DNA of 33,179 bases from Streptomyces sp. ISL-87. GTDB taxonomy: Bacteria > Actinomycetota > Actinomycetes > Streptomycetales > Streptomycetaceae. The stretch is from positions 1 to 33,179 of the forward strand of contig NZ_JAGGOY010000105.1 in the NCBI RefSeq assembly GCF_018614095.1. Direction: 5' to 3'. Shown here in pieces: positions 1-9,280 of this stretch; the stretch's first letter is position 1, and each line of letters starts with the position of its first letter. Under the pieces are notes generated by a model. That model saw nothing but the letters and a program-made list of their open reading frames with translations, did no database searches and was not told the DNA's origin. The translations under genes were made by a program, and so were the position numbers.

Positions 1-149
1 ACCGTTGGCTGGACAGACCCGGTGGGACACCAGGGCCATGCCGATACCCTCGGTGTCCCGTCTCGCGCGATGTTGTCGATGTCGTCTCAGGAGGCGTTGT
101 CGGATCCGAGTGGGAGCGACAACGTTCAGTGAGAAGGTCACACGACCTC

Positions 150-290
150 TACGCGTACACCGGGAAGGATGCTTGGAAGGCACGAGGTCTTCGGGTTCTG
201 AGACAGCTTGTTCTTCCAGACCTTGTCGGCCGTGCTTACCAGCAAGCCTTCGAGCGCCGCATCGGAATCCGTCCAAGAGGCGTGGGTACC
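150..290 (-). pseudogene. Possible HD-domain protein relic
   Basis: A short minus-strand stretch reads LEGLLVSTADKVWKNK and, after restoring one missing base, continues as VSEPEDLV. The pattern ADKVWKNKRVxELEDLV resembles a helix found in actinobacterial HD-domain (metal-dependent phosphohydrolase) proteins; this is recognition from memory, not a search. There is no start codon context and the similarity stops after about 30 codons, so at best it is a degraded fragment. The rest of 1-392 shows nothing else I can support. Confidence 0.25.
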
Positions 291-392
291 GGCGGAGCGA
301 GCCAAGTCAGGGGTGAACCCGTGGGTGCCGCTGTCACCCACCGCACCACGGACCTGGCGCACACCGCCACCGCGCGCGGGCCGTAGCGGGGG

Positions 393-938
393 TTAGTGGG
401 GGAGGGGTCCGTAGAGCCAGTTGCCGGGGAGGTCGGGGTCGGTGCCGGTGAAGTACTCGTGGAACGCCTGGGCGAGTTCGTCGTGGCTGATACGGCCGTC
501 GCCGTCGCGGTCCAGGCGCGTGAAGGCGGTGGCGGCCGCGTCGCCGGGTACTCCGTAAGCGGCGAGCCAGCGGGTGAACTCGGCCGGCTGGAGGTGCCGG
601 TCGCCGTCGGTGTCCATCGCGGTGATGACCTCGTCGACGATGGGCAGGATGGCCTTGTCGAAGCCGGTTTCGCGGGAGACGGCGTCCCAGGCGGTGACGA
701 ACTCGTCCTCGTCGAGCTCCGCGTCCATCCCTCGCCCGAGATGTCCGGACATACGCGTCCAGCCCGCGTCGTACTCGGCCCGCAGTTTCCGCGCGGCAGG
801 GGAGTCGGCGCCCTGGCCGGCGGCTTCCGCCAGACGCTGGGCGAGCTGGTCGTAGTCGGCCTTGGTGACCCTGCCGTCGCCGTCACGGTCGAACAAGGTG
901 AACCGGTTGTGCAGCTTTGCCGCAATGAACGCATCCAC
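393..938 (-). CDS. EF-hand calcium-binding protein (CalD/calerythrin-like)
   Basis: A 181-residue acidic, soluble protein expected to bind Ca2+ in the cytoplasm as a calcium buffer or sensor. Canonical 12-residue EF loops are visible at about residues 17-28 (DRDGDGRVTKAD), 109-120 (DTDGDRHLQPAE) and 143-154 (DRDGDGRISHDE). A degenerate second loop lies near residues 68-79. Four hands in about 180 residues match the calerythrin / sarcoplasmic calcium-binding type known from Streptomyces. The GTG at 936-938 was chosen because GAGGGAAG lies about 10 bases upstream and homology begins there; the same frame stays open upstream only as non-homologous, arginine-rich sequence. It is monocistronic here, with a P450 relic behind its promoter side. 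No signal peptide is seen. Confidence 0.88.
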   Translation of the reverse strand: MDAFIAAKLHNRFTLFDRDGDGRVTKADYDQLAQRLAEAAGQGADSPAARKLRAEYDAGWTRMSGHLGRGMDAELDEDEFVTAWDAVSRETGFDKAILPIVDEVITAMDTDGDRHLQPAEFTRWLAAYGVPGDAAATAFTRLDRDGDGRISHDELAQAFHEYFTGTDPDLPGNWLYGPLPH

Positions 939-1211
939 GCCGTTACGCTCTTCCCTCGAAGATGGTGTCCTGCTCCTCAGGAAAACGATCCGCGAGCCTC
1001 TCCGGTCACCACTGCGGCGGCACTCCTCGCCCGTCTGGCGGGCACGGCGCCTATGGCAGCAGACGTTCGGCCTGCTTCTCAGGGCGTGCGGCAAGGACGT
1101 CGCCGGCCCCGGCCCCGACCCGGCCGGTGCGGGGGCGTGCCGCAGTGCGCCGGGGATGCGACCGTTCCGCCGGCACCGACCTGGTGGTGCCATCGCGGGA
1201 GAACCGGGTGA

Positions 1212-1742
1212 GCACCACCGCTCGGCGAAGCCGAACTGGCCGGCATCGCGAAACTCCTGCTGATGCCCGGCCACGTCAGCCCTACCCACATGCTGACCCT
1301 GTCCGTACTCACCCTGCTGCAGGCCCAGCCCGCCTGGTACACGAAACTCGCAACCGACCCCGGCTGCGCACCCGACGTCGTCGAAGAACTCCTGCACCAC
1401 ATCACGATCAAGCAGTACGGCCTCACCCGCCGCGCCGTCCGCGACACCGAGGTCGGCGGGGTCCTCATCCGCGCCGGCCAGTGGGTCACCTGCCCGCTCG
1501 ACACCCCGACCGACGAACTCACCGCGTTCACCCACGGCCGCAGGCCCGCCGCGCACCTGGCGTTCGGCCACGGCTCCCACCAGTGCCTGGGCCAGCACCT
1601 CAGCCGCACCGTCCTCACCTGCGGCCTCACCGCCCTCGCCCGGCGCCTGCCCACGCTGCGCCTGGCCACCGCCCCCGAGCACCTCAGCCGGCGCATCACC
1701 CACCCCGTGGCAGGAGTGACCCGCCTGCCCGTCAACTGGTGA
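1212..1742 (+). pseudogene. Cytochrome P450, C-terminal fragment
   Basis: About 176 codons matching the last third of a bacterial P450 monooxygenase (full length about 400). Visible landmarks are an I-helix-like segment (AELAGIAKLLLMPGH), a K-helix EELLHH, the stretch GGVLIRAGQWV and the heme-ligand loop FGHGSHQCLGQHLSR with its Cys. The K-helix normally reads ExxR; here the Arg is His, so a near-invariant residue is lost. An in-frame TGA at 1209 precedes the homology and no start or ribosome site exists, so about 220 N-terminal residues are missing. It is a relic; the substrate cannot be inferred. Confidence 0.8.
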
Positions 1743-2497
1743 AGCAAGCCGGGTAGCCGCCCTGTGACCGCCTGGGCGGTGTGCTCGCCACTGTTGCGGG
1801 GCGGTATTTGAAGGCGATGTAGCTGTCATGGGCCGGTATATCCCGTTGACGCCAGCTGGCTCCACACCATGCCCATCCTGAGCGGGCGTCTTCTGATGCC
1901 TCGGGACTGGTTGGCGAGTTGCCAGGTCGATAGATCCGTTGCTGCTCAGAGTCCGTGGGCTGTGGGAGGACCTGCCCCGGGTGCCGGTGTCGTTCGCGCA
2001 GTGACCGTGCCGACTGAGAGCGCCGCCGTGATCGTTTGTGGTGCGCTGGCGGACTGTCGGTGGAGACCGTCGTGGACGGCACTCCGGTCCGATCCGGGAG
2101 GTCAGGGCCTCCGGAAAGGACGTGAACACCGCCTTCGAGCCGTGGTGCGTCCTGATCACCGACATCCGCGCACTGCGCCTGCCGGTGCCGCATCGCGGCA
2201 GCAGCCGCTCCCCACCAGCCACAGCCGAACAGTGCGTCGCCTCACGCTGCGACGGATGCGACCCCAAGAAGACGTTCCGCGGCACGCACCCGTACTGGTG
2301 CGTTTGACAGGTTCAGGGGTGCGGCGCCTACTGAAACTGAGTCTTCGGCCCGGCATCTTCTGCCGCCGCCTGCGCGCGGTGGCGGTGCCGCGACGGGTCG
2401 TCGCTGCCCGCCTGTCCGGTGGGCGCTCTCACCCCGGCCTGGTTGAGGGGAGGCCCGGTCGGTCCGGCCGTGGAATACATCGCGAAGGGTGCGCAAG
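1743..2497. other. Intergenic/decayed DNA with one coding-like fragment
   Basis: No recognisable gene lies here. A plus-strand frame ending at the TGA near 2307 has strong G/C third-position bias over its last 70 codons (…KDVNTAFEPWCVLITDIRALRLPVP…DGCDPKKTFRGTHPYWCV) and may be the C-terminal end of an unknown, truncated protein. I cannot name it. The long minus-strand frame covering this stretch has no family features and is a shadow. Confidence 0.35.
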
Positions 2498-2746
2498 ATG
2501 ATGCGTAATGTGCGTATGCGCGGCTGGATCGAGGCGATCGCTGCCGCGATCAGCGGAATCCTTCTCATGGTGACCGTGGTCTGGCGCGACTGGATCGAAG
2601 AGGTCTTCGGGTTCGACCCCGACCAGCACAGCGGCGCGCTCGAATGGGGCATCGTCGCCCTCGCCCTCTGCGCCACGCTCACGTTCTCGCTGCTCGCGCG
2701 CGGGGAATGGCGCAGGGCCAAGGCACTGCACCCGCGCACCGAGTGA
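2498..2746 (+). CDS. Small two-helix membrane protein
   Basis: An 82-residue protein with two hydrophobic segments, about residues 11-28 (IAAAISGILLMVTVVW) and 48-67 (EWGIVALALCATLTFSLLA). They are separated by an acidic loop containing FGFDPDQHSGALEW, and the C-terminus is basic. Its layout suggests an inner-membrane protein with both ends cytoplasmic. Similar short proteins occur widely in Streptomyces, but I know of no assigned function. The ATG at 2498 is preferred: GAAGG sits nine bases upstream, whereas the GTG at 2489 overlaps that site. It is the first gene of a tight three-gene run with 2794-3054 and 3070-4287. Confidence 0.75.
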   Translation: MMRNVRMRGWIEAIAAAISGILLMVTVVWRDWIEEVFGFDPDQHSGALEWGIVALALCATLTFSLLARGEWRRAKALHPRTE

Positions 2747-2753
2747 GCTCAAT

Positions 2754-2786
<33 letters not shown>

Positions 2787-2793
2787 CTGTCAG

Positions 2794-3054
2794 ATGTCGA
2801 AAGAGAAGCGGACCGAGGGCCCCCCGTACGCGGCGGAGGAAGCGAACGTGGGGCATGCCCGCAAGCCGAAGTCCCTGGCGAAGCCCGGAAAGCGGGCCAG
2901 GGCGCTGGCCGAGTCGGCGGAAGGTGCACCGACACCCGAGGAGCTCGACGCCCGCGATGCCAGGTTCAGCCCGCGTCGCAAGCCGATGGGCCCCACGCAG
3001 GACCAGGTGCCCGAATCCATTCCCCAGGAGCTCGACGAGCCCGAGGAGCAGTGA
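2794..3054 (+). CDS. Small charged hypothetical protein
   Basis: An 86-residue, highly charged and probably disordered protein (starts MSKEKRTEGPP, rich in Lys, Arg, Glu and Pro, ends PQELDEPEEQ). There is no signal peptide or membrane segment. The start is fixed by AGGAGG seven bases upstream. It sits 15 bases before the beta-propeller-like gene, whose CGGAGG begins right after this stop codon, so co-translation as an operon is likely. Function unknown. A chaperone-like or scaffold partner for the downstream protein is only a guess from position. Confidence 0.7.
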   Translation: MSKEKRTEGPPYAAEEANVGHARKPKSLAKPGKRARALAESAEGAPTPEELDARDARFSPRRKPMGPTQDQVPESIPQELDEPEEQ

Positions 3055-3069
3055 CGGAGGAATGCAGTC

Positions 3070-4287
3070 ATGGCTCAGGTCCGTCTCATCCAGAACATCG
3101 GTCTCGACGACGACGCCACCGGCATCCAGACCGGTTCCGTCCACGAGCCGACCGTCGCGACGTCCCACGACAACATCTTCATCACTGGTAACTGGTTCGC
3201 CAGCCGCAGCACCGACAACGGCGCGGGATGGACCCTGGTCAATCCGTTCAACACGCTGCCCCCGGCAGCGGGTGGCTTCTGCTGCGATCAGATCGTCCTC
3301 TACGACCCGAGCCGGGACCTCTGGATCTGGATCCTCCAGTACATCGCCACGGGGGGCAGCAACGTCTTCCGCGTGGCTTTCGCCCCCGGTGACGACCCGG
3401 CCGCATGGACCTGGCACGACTTCAGTCCGCGGGACCTCGACCCGACATGGACTGACATGTGGTTCGACTACCCCGACGCGGCGGTCAGTTCGAACCACCT
3501 CTACGTCACCTTCAACGCCTTCAACGCGGCTGGCCGCTGGCAGCGCGCCTTTGTCTTCAAGCTGCCCCTCGACGCCCTCAACGCCCGGACCGCGCTGACC
3601 TTCCAGTGGTGGACGACGACGCAGAACGGTTCCCTGCGGCTCACCCAGGGAGCGGCCGGAAGCATGTTCTTCGCCAGCCACAACGGCGGCCGGACCCTGC
3701 GGGTCCACGGCTGGCCCGACGGCTCGAACACGGTGGGCTCGTTCGACGTGCAGGTGAGCCCGTGGACCCCCGATCCGTTCACTGCTCCTGGACCCGGCGG
3801 CGTAGAGTGGCTGACCCGTACCGACTCGCGTATCACCGGCGGCTGGGTGAGCGGCACCCGCGCGGGCTTCCTGTGGACGGCCGGCCCCCGGTCCGGACGG
3901 CCCATGCCCTACGTCAAGGCCGCGGTCGTCGACGTGACCACTCAGGCCCTGGTCGAGGAGCCCGACATCTGGAGCCAGGAGTCCGCGTTCGCCCAGCCCG
4001 CGGCCTGCCCGAATGCTCAAGGGGTTGTCGGCGTCTCGCTGTTCCTGGGCGGTGGTCCGAGGCACCCCTCGCACGTCGTCGGCTTCCGCGACGGCGGCGA
4101 GTGGCGGCTGGCCATCACGAGTACGAGCACGCACGGGCCGCTGGAAGGTAAATGGGGTGACTACCTCACCTGCCATCGCCACGATCCGGAATCCTCGGAG
4201 TGGGTGGCTTCCGGCTACACCCTCCAGGGCGGCTCCGACCGCCGCAACGTGGAACCGCGGTACGTGCACTTCGGCATCGGCAGCTGA
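3070..4287 (+). CDS. Asp-box / beta-propeller-like protein
   Basis: A complete 405-residue protein rich in aromatic and beta-strand-like sequence. It carries one clear Asp-box (SxDxGxxW) near residues 47-55 (STDNGAGWT), the turn motif of sialidase and BNR-type beta-propellers. Repeated blocks of the kind WxWxxFSP / VSSNHLYVTF are compatible with propeller blades. No signal peptide is present, so it looks cytosolic or exported by an unusual route. The catalytic residues of sialidases are not recognisable, so I would not call it an enzyme. The ribosome site CGGAGG lies nine bases before the ATG. It ends the three-gene cassette begun at 2498. What it binds is unknown. Confidence 0.7.
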   Translation: MAQVRLIQNIGLDDDATGIQTGSVHEPTVATSHDNIFITGNWFASRSTDNGAGWTLVNPFNTLPPAAGGFCCDQIVLYDPSRDLWIWILQYIATGGSNVFRVAFAPGDDPAAWTWHDFSPRDLDPTWTDMWFDYPDAAVSSNHLYVTFNAFNAAGRWQRAFVFKLPLDALNARTALTFQWWTTTQNGSLRLTQGAAGSMFFASHNGGRTLRVHGWPDGSNTVGSFDVQVSPWTPDPFTAPGPGGVEWLTRTDSRITGGWVSGTRAGFLWTAGPRSGRPMPYVKAAVVDVTTQALVEEPDIWSQESAFAQPAACPNAQGVVGVSLFLGGGPRHPSHVVGFRDGGEWRLAITSTSTHGPLEGKWGDYLTCHRHDPESSEWVASGYTLQGGSDRRNVEPRYVHFGIGS

Positions 4288-4487
4288 CCCGGTGCGGGCG
4301 AAGCAACGCGGCGCCTGCGGCCCGGAGCAACAGAATGTTCGCCGCGCGGGCTCGGCGGCGCCCCCCGAGGCCTCCTCTTCATAGTCGCGTGCCATGACGG
4401 CTGTAACGGCGGCAACGAGTGCGGGGCCGAAGGCGGCACTGGCCCTGCGGCCGCTGTGTCCAGCTAGGCACGCGCGGCCCTGATCAG

Positions 4488-4557
4488 GTTCTTCTCCCGT
4501 GTGCCACCCGACCCGGCCCCGGTCGGCCAGCTCGTGATGATTGCCCGGGAGAAGAAC
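4488..4557. repeat. 12-bp perfect inverted repeat with nested hairpin
   Basis: Arms GTTCTTCTCCCG (4488-4499) and CGGGAGAAGAAC (4546-4557) are perfect complements separated by 46 bases. Inside the loop CCGACC (4508-4513) pairs with GGTCGG (4521-4526) over a 7-base loop. The transcript could form a stem carrying a second stem. It lies in the 415-base spacer between 4287 and 4703, where no gene is seen. Confidence 0.75.
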
Positions 4558-4561
4558 GAGG

Positions 4562-4592
4562 GGGCGGCCGGGGCATCCGCTCCCGGCCGCCC
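4562..4592. terminator. GC-rich hairpin, likely terminator
   Basis: GGGCGGCCGGG (4562-4572) and CCCGGCCGCCC (4582-4592) form a perfect 11-bp stem with a 9-base loop, followed by TT. There is no U-tract, which is common for actinobacterial terminators. It would end transcription from the 2498-4287 cassette before the gene at 4703. Confidence 0.6.
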
Positions 4593-4702
4593 TTCCATCG
4601 ACGTCGCCAACGCTCACAGGCGGACATCCAGGTCGGAGCACCCCCTCGACGAGGAGGGAAACCCCTAGGGATCGTCGTGCCAGGCCGCGTACGCTCGGCC
4701 GC

Positions 4703-5080
4703 ATGCCCCGCTCTTCGAAGGAGCCCCGCCGACTCGTCGCTGACGGGCGTACCTATGTGTGGACGGTCCGCCACGGCCATTGCGTGCTGGGGAACGGCGG
4801 CTGCCGCAAGACCCTCACCCTCCGCTCTCACCCGTCGGGTACCGGCGGCCTGCTGCGTTTCGTCTTCGATGAGGGCCCCGGCCGGTATGTCGCGGGTTTC
4901 ACGACGGGGTCGGGGGAAGTGGGGGCCGTCGGTGTCGGCGCCCTGAACCTACATGAACCGGGCACCGTACGGTTCCTGCTCGACACGGCGCTGGCCCGCG
5001 GATGGGAACCGGGGGAGAGGCGGGAAGCGAAGGTCGACGGCTGGAACTTCCTCGAGGCGGCGGTCGCCGCACGGGGCTGA
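4703..5080 (+). CDS. Conserved actinobacterial hypothetical protein
   Basis: A complete 125-residue protein (MPRSSKEPRRLVADGRTYVW…WNFLEAAVAARG) of a type I recognise as recurring in Streptomyces without known function. It has mixed alpha/beta composition, an internal Gly-rich part (GRYVAGFTTGSGEVGAVGVGAL) and no membrane segment or signal. The ATG at 4703 is the first start that fits the homologous region. No Shine-Dalgarno site precedes it, but TACGCT (4690-4695) is placed like a -10 box eight bases before the ATG, so the mRNA may be leaderless. The following 5081-5328 holds nothing I can identify. Confidence 0.65.
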   Translation: MPRSSKEPRRLVADGRTYVWTVRHGHCVLGNGGCRKTLTLRSHPSGTGGLLRFVFDEGPGRYVAGFTTGSGEVGAVGVGALNLHEPGTVRFLLDTALARGWEPGERREAKVDGWNFLEAAVAARG

Positions 5081-5328
5081 GGCCGCGGCCGCGCCGCTAC
5101 TTCGGGGGCCCGCCGCCGGAACACGCGCTTCGCGGCGACCACCAGCACCGTGTGGGGTCTGCCCGGGCGGAAGAACGCGCACGAGCAGCAGTGTCCGGGC
5201 GGCCGTTCAAGGGTTTCGCGGGGCCGTGATGGGTCTGTTCGGCGCGACGAGGCTGCGGTGGTCCCGTACACACGTCAGGAGCAGCGTCGCCGTCGCAGGC
5301 GCAGGGGACCGCGTCACAGTTGAGCGCC

Positions 5329-6228
5329 TCAGCCCCGGGGTGCCGCTTCCCCATCGACAGGAATGCCCAGCCGGCCGGCCACGGCAGTGAGGGCCGCTCC
5401 CAGGGGGAGCGCGACCCGGGTGACGGCGTGCTGGTCGCCCCGGGTCGCGTCGCGGTTGACGATCAGCACCGGTTTCCCGGCCTGGGCCGCCTGACGAACG
5501 AACCGTAGCCCGGACATCACGGTCAGTGAGGAACCCAGGACCAGCAGCGAAGCCGCCTCACGGACCAGCTCGCGGCAGTGCTGGACCCGCCGCGGCGGAA
5601 CGGCCTCGCCGAAGAACACCACGTCCGGTTTGAGGATGCCGCCGCACGCCATGCAGGGCGCCACCCGGAAGCCCCCGACCTGTTCATCGGTGAGGTCGGC
5701 GTCACCATCCGGGTTCATCCCGGCCGCCACCGGCTCGAAGCCCGGATTGGCCTCATCCAGCCGCATGGCGAGTTCGAGGCGGGGGCTGAAGGCACCGCAG
5801 GAGAGACAGACGACCCTGTCCAGACTTCCGTGGAGTTCTACGACGCCCCCGCTGCCAGCCACCTGGTGCAGCCCGTCGACGTTCTGGGTGATCACCCCCG
5901 AGAGCAGTCCGCGCCGCCCGAACGCGGCCACCGCCCGGTGTCCGGCATTCGGGCGGGCGCGGCCGAAGGTACGCCAGCCGAGGTGGCTGCGCGCCCAGTA
6001 CCGGCGCCGGGCCTGGGCACTGCCGATGAAATCCTGGTAGGTCATCGGGGTGTGCCGGCTCAGGCTCCCGCCCTCGCTCCGGTAATCGGGGATGCCCGAC
6101 TCCGTGGAGATGCCCGCCCCGCTCACAACCAGCACACCGCCGACGCCCAGCACGTCGGCGACCGGCGCCACATCCGTGGTGCCCGGTGGCAGGCCCTCGG
6201 CGGGGGTCCAGCTCAAAGTGGGGCGCAT
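5329..6228 (-). CDS. Sir2-family NAD-dependent protein deacylase
   Basis: A 299-residue sirtuin removing acyl groups from lysine using NAD+. Visible motifs are GAGISTESGIPDYRS (NAD pocket), TQNVDGLHQVAG, the catalytic His in VVELHGS, zinc ligands CLSCGAF and CMACGGIL, KPDVVFFGE, and VLGSSLTVMSG near the end. All catalytic and zinc residues are present, so the enzyme should be active. Likely cytosolic, acting on metabolic enzymes such as acetyl-CoA synthetase, which is family knowledge. The ATG at 6228 is favoured because GGGGG lies seven bases upstream; an ATG two codons earlier is possible. It follows the SpoIIE phosphatase gene after a 369-base spacer (6229-6597) in which I recognise nothing, so a separate promoter is likely. 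Confidence 0.9.
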   Translation of the reverse strand: MRPTLSWTPAEGLPPGTTDVAPVADVLGVGGVLVVSGAGISTESGIPDYRSEGGSLSRHTPMTYQDFIGSAQARRRYWARSHLGWRTFGRARPNAGHRAVAAFGRRGLLSGVITQNVDGLHQVAGSGGVVELHGSLDRVVCLSCGAFSPRLELAMRLDEANPGFEPVAAGMNPDGDADLTDEQVGGFRVAPCMACGGILKPDVVFFGEAVPPRRVQHCRELVREAASLLVLGSSLTVMSGLRFVRQAAQAGKPVLIVNRDATRGDQHAVTRVALPLGAALTAVAGRLGIPVDGEAAPRG

Positions 6229-6597
6229 GTGCATGCCCCCAGGGTACGGAACACCGCGACCGAAGCCTTGGTGCGGGTGAGGGGCTGGCGCGCCATGATC
6301 GTCCCAACGCCGTACGTGTCGCAGGGTCGCCGGACCATGGGCCGGACGGGTCACCGTGTCGCCCGAGTGGCCGCATATGACACGTCGAGGGGCGTGTTGC
6401 CCAGGTCGCGGGCGTGGGACGCGGGGCGCGTGTGGCCGCTCATCCAGATCCGACGGCGCACGGCCTTTCGCACCCGGTGATCGTGGACTTCCGTGGGCCG
6501 CAGGTCCCCGCCGGAGCGTGTCACCAGGTTCAGGTCGGACCGCGACGGTTCTCGCCGTGCGTATCCAGGGCCACGGCGTGCACCCAGGGCGGCGCCG

Positions 6598-9123
6598 CTA
6601 CGCGCGCGCTTGGTGAGCCGCTCGCGCGGTGGCCAGTGGCACCTCGGCCCACACCTGCTTGCCGCTGCTGAGCGGTACCGAGCCCCACGACGCCGTCGTC
6701 GCCTCGACGATGAGGAGCCCACGGCCCCCGGTCGCCGACCAGTCCACGTCCGTAGGCTTGACCGGGCTGCGGGGCGAGGCGTCGTTCACGGCGATCCGCA
6801 GCCGGTCCGCGGACAGTGTCAGATCCAGCCGCACCTCTCCCGGCGTATGGGCGATCGCGTTGGTGACCAGCTCGGAGACCACCAGCAGGGCGACATCCAG
6901 TTCCTCCTCCACGCCCCACGAGCGCAGTGTGCGCGCGGTGAAGCGGCGAGCGTGCTGGACGGCGTTGGGGAGCCGCCAGACGGTCCAGTTCGTCCGCATC
7001 GGCCGGACGCGGGTGCCGTCGTAGCGCAGGAGCAGCAGCGCCACGTCGTCGTCCCGCCGGTTGACCCCCGCGAGCAGTTCGTCGGCCACCATCCCCGGGT
7101 CGGCCGGGTCCGCCGTGGCCAGCACGTCGCACACCCGGCGCATGCCGTCCTCCAGACGGACGTTGGACGACTCGACCATGCCGTCCGTCAGCAGGGCAAG
7201 CACGGTCCCCGGGACCAAGCCGACTTCCGTCATGGGGAATTCAGTGTCCGTGACCACTCCCAGTGGCGGTCCTCCTTCGACCGTCATCTCCTCGGTGCTG
7301 CCGTCCGGATTGCGCAGGACCGGCTGCAGGTGACCGGCGCGGACGAACCAGGCGATGCCCTCCTGCATGTCCAGGTCCACGTACAGACAGGTGGCGAACA
7401 GGTCTGTCTCCATGCCGACGAGCAGCCGGTTGGCCCGGGCGATGACCACGTCGGGCGGGTGGCGCTCCACTGCGTAGGCCCTCACGGCCGTCCGTATCTG
7501 GCCCATGATGGTCGCAGCTCCGGCGCTGTGCCCCTGCACATCGCCGATGACGAGCGCCACGTGGCCGTCGCCGAGCGGGATGACGTCGTACCAGTCGCCG
7601 CCCACTTCGAGCCCCACGGTCGCGGGCAGATAGCGGGCGACGGCCACCCCACCGGGCAGCGAAGGGAGTTTGCGCGGCAGCAGGCTGCGCTGGAGCATCG
7701 AGGCGAGTTCATGGCCGGCGTCCAGCGCGTGCGCGCGCATCAGCGCCTGCCCCACCAGCCCCGCGGTGGCGGTCAGCAGCGACCGCTCCTCCGGTCCGAA
7801 CCGGTGCTCACCGTCCCATCCCACGAGACAGACCCCGACCATCCGGCCGTCCGCCGGCAACGGCAGGACCGCAAGCCCGCCGGGCCCGATCCCCGCGAGA
7901 GCGGGTTCGAGGTCCGCACCCGGCGGCCATAGGCTCACATGGCCCTCCCGCAGTGCGTTCTGCAGCGTGGGCAGGTCGTGCATCGAGGCGTCCGGCCACT
8001 CGGATCGCCATTCCGAACGCCACATACCCGGCCACGCGTGCGGCGCGGGAGGGTCGAGGACGGTGACCACGAGGCGGTCGGCCTCCAGCTCGGCGACCGC
8101 CACCCGGCTCGCGTCCAGTGGGCCGCGCAGGGAGTTGACGACGATCTGGCTGACGTCCCTGATGGTCGTCGCGCCGGCCAGCTTGGCGGACAGCCGCTGC
8201 ACGATGGAGACTTCGTCGGCACTGGGGCGCAGGTAGGAGGCGTCGGCCACCACGCCGAGGACCCGCACGGGGGTGCCGTCGTCGTCCGTCATCACCCGGC
8301 ACCGCAGGCCCAGCCAGCGCAGTTCACCCCCCGGTCGGCGGATGCGGAACGCCAGCTGCTGCGGATCCGACGTCAGCCTGTCAGGCTCCACGATGGCCAT
8401 CAGTGCAGGGATGTCGTCCGGCACGGCACTCGCGAGCAGCATCTCCACGTTGCCGCCGAACTGGTCGGGTGGGATGCCGAGCAACTCCAGCACGCGCGCG
8501 TGCGCCTCCATGCGGCCGGAGGCGAGGTCCAGGATAAACGCGCCGCCCCGGAGCGGCACCAACGTGTGTCCCAGCGCGGGGCGGCGCGGGGCCGTGCGCC
8601 CGGACGCGTGGGCGGCCACCGATACGAGTCCGGCGGCGACCTGGTCGGCGTACAGCTCCAGCAGGCTCCGGCGGTCATTGCTGAACCCGTCGGGGACCTC
8701 GCCGGCGACGATCAGGCAGCCCAGCTCCCTGGAGCCGTGCCCGAGCGGCAGGGCACCGAGCGAGAGTCTGGCCGGCGGTGCCCTGACGGAGTCGTCCTGC
8801 ACCCGCCCGGGGAAGTGGTGCGGGTCCTCCTCCACGTATGCGGCGAGTTCCTTCGGGTTCAGCCACAGCGGGTGGCCCGAGCGGTAGGCCTCGGCGGCCG
8901 GGGAGTGCCCGTCCACGGAGAGGACCGCCGGCAGCCCGTACAGCATGGCGCGGTTTCCGGTCATCTCGGCCAGATGGAGTTCCTCGCGGCCCTCGGCGAG
9001 CACGTAGACAGCGGCCAGCTCAGCCCCGCAGAACGCAAAGCGCTGTCTCGTCACGGTCTGTAACGCCCTCCTGCGCGGGCAGCCACGGTCGACCGCCTCC
9101 CTCCATGCTGTCGCGCCTCGCAC
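6598..9123 (-). CDS. Multidomain SpoIIE phosphatase with GAF/PAS and HATPase domains
   Basis: An 841-residue sensor-type serine/threonine phosphatase. In order: a GAF-like domain (about 25-175), a PAS-like domain (about 190-300, with FRIRRPGGELRWLG), a second GAF-like domain (about 315-470), a PP2C/SpoIIE domain (about 490-700) and a HATPase_c domain (about 715-835). Metal-binding Asp motifs are visible: GGDWYD near 507, GDVQGH near 525, TDGMVE near 645 and DDVALLLL near 690. The ATPase part has an N-box (ELVTNAIAHT, near 750) and G-box (GGRGLLIVEA, near 797). Such proteins dephosphorylate anti-anti-sigma factors and can phosphorylate them, controlling sigma-B-like factors. The start is uncertain: GTG 9123 gives a slightly short GAF domain, and GTG 9054 after AGGAGG is an alternative. 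Cytoplasmic, with no membrane segments. Confidence 0.88.
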   Translation of the reverse strand: MRGATAWREAVDRGCPRRRALQTVTRQRFAFCGAELAAVYVLAEGREELHLAEMTGNRAMLYGLPAVLSVDGHSPAAEAYRSGHPLWLNPKELAAYVEEDPHHFPGRVQDDSVRAPPARLSLGALPLGHGSRELGCLIVAGEVPDGFSNDRRSLLELYADQVAAGLVSVAAHASGRTAPRRPALGHTLVPLRGGAFILDLASGRMEAHARVLELLGIPPDQFGGNVEMLLASAVPDDIPALMAIVEPDRLTSDPQQLAFRIRRPGGELRWLGLRCRVMTDDDGTPVRVLGVVADASYLRPSADEVSIVQRLSAKLAGATTIRDVSQIVVNSLRGPLDASRVAVAELEADRLVVTVLDPPAPHAWPGMWRSEWRSEWPDASMHDLPTLQNALREGHVSLWPPGADLEPALAGIGPGGLAVLPLPADGRMVGVCLVGWDGEHRFGPEERSLLTATAGLVGQALMRAHALDAGHELASMLQRSLLPRKLPSLPGGVAVARYLPATVGLEVGGDWYDVIPLGDGHVALVIGDVQGHSAGAATIMGQIRTAVRAYAVERHPPDVVIARANRLLVGMETDLFATCLYVDLDMQEGIAWFVRAGHLQPVLRNPDGSTEEMTVEGGPPLGVVTDTEFPMTEVGLVPGTVLALLTDGMVESSNVRLEDGMRRVCDVLATADPADPGMVADELLAGVNRRDDDVALLLLRYDGTRVRPMRTNWTVWRLPNAVQHARRFTARTLRSWGVEEELDVALLVVSELVTNAIAHTPGEVRLDLTLSADRLRIAVNDASPRSPVKPTDVDWSATGGRGLLIVEATTASWGSVPLSSGKQVWAEVPLATARAAHQARA

Positions 9124-9280
9124 CGTCAGCGCGAGTCAGGAGCGGACAGAGCTCCGGTGGGACCCGTGGAGCCGTTGCTGTGTGGACCCACTGGTAGCGC
9201 GGCGGCTTCGGCCAGGGGCGTCCGCGAGGTCGCGCACCCAAGAGTCCGGGCGGCGGCCGGCGCGCTCCCGATCTGCTCAT

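Noticed and set aside
938..2285. Long minus-strand open frame extending the EF-hand gene upstream
   Set aside because: It is arginine/proline-rich with no family features, crosses the P450 relic in antisense, and the GTG at 938 has a proper ribosome site.
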